Assembly: GCA_023667165.1 (NCBI GenBank)
Contig: JAMPAO010000073.1
Span: 1-13,512 of the forward strand
Direction: 5' to 3'
DNA: 13,512 nt
From: Ruminococcus sp.
GTDB lineage: Bacteria; Bacillota; Clostridia; Oscillospirales; Ruminococcaceae
Shown in pieces: positions 13,431 through 13,512 of the stretch (position 1 is the stretch's first letter; the number at the start of each line of letters is the position of its first letter). The notes beneath the pieces were generated by a model. That model searched no databases. It was not told where the DNA came from and saw only the letters and a list, made by a program, of their open reading frames with translations. A program made the position numbers and the translations under genes.

Positions 13431-13512
13431 ATCATATCCCGCAAAAGCTGCGCATATATTTTTATGGAAACAAACGTGCCTAACGTCATCATTTTTTTGC
13501 ACCAATATGCAG

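Noticed and set aside
13307..13492. 61-codon minus-strand frame at the right edge.
   Set aside because: It overlaps rqcP, has no ribosome binding site and no family signal.

Overview
The window looks like chromosomal DNA from a Gram-positive, Clostridia-type anaerobe, most likely Oscillospiraceae/Ruminococcaceae. This is inferred from strong AGGAGG-type ribosome binding sites, TTG and GTG starts, sigma-A promoters with 17-bp spacers and extended -10 boxes (TGnTATAAT), and a right-hand block matching the Bacillus/Clostridia yabM-yabN-yabO neighbourhood. Base composition is moderate. I see no rRNA, tRNA, CRISPR array, insertion sequence or phage gene.

Layout. (1) 1-2736: the terminator of an upstream gene, a near-consensus promoter, a foldable 5' leader, and one long monocistronic gene for a membrane-anchored Cache-HAMP-GGDEF-EAL protein. 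Its EAL half looks catalytically intact and its GGDEF half looks degenerate (SGDEF). (2) 2737-5551: a roughly 280-nt structured leader (pseudoknot, possible 16-codon leader ORF, hairpins up to the start codon), then an MFS efflux-type transporter tightly coupled to a PLP-dependent aminotransferase. The block ends in a 17-bp stem that also terminates the opposing operon. (3) 5581-7851, minus strand: a small membrane protein, a sugar-phosphate isomerase/epimerase-like TIM barrel, a 136-aa protein of uncertain family and a GNAT acetyltransferase, with promoters before the first two genes and a shared terminator after the last. (4) 7868-10000, minus strand: an unidentified 101-aa acidic protein with a strong promoter, followed by an ECF-like sigma factor carrying a C-terminal extension of about 370 residues, then a clear terminator. 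(5) 10074-13430, plus strand: a foldable leader, a SpoVB/MurJ-family flippase (YabM-like), the MazG pyrophosphohydrolase (YabN), the nucleoid protein HU, and the S4-domain protein RqcP (YabO).

How the genes fit together. Block 5 combines an envelope precursor flippase with three housekeeping functions: nucleotide-pool cleaning, nucleoid structure and rescue of stalled 50S subunits. Block 4 reads as a self-contained regulator in which sigma regions 2 and 4 are fused to a probable sensor or DNA-binding module with two similar winged-helix-like segments. Block 1 is a c-di-GMP turnover enzyme, probably a phosphodiesterase responding to an extracytoplasmic ligand.

The most unusual items are the sigma factor with its large duplicated C-terminal extension, the pseudoknotted MFS leader, the mutually exclusive stems before the GGDEF-EAL gene, and the flippase tail that runs through the mazG promoter and ribosome binding site. 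All identifications are from reading the sequence; no database search was run.
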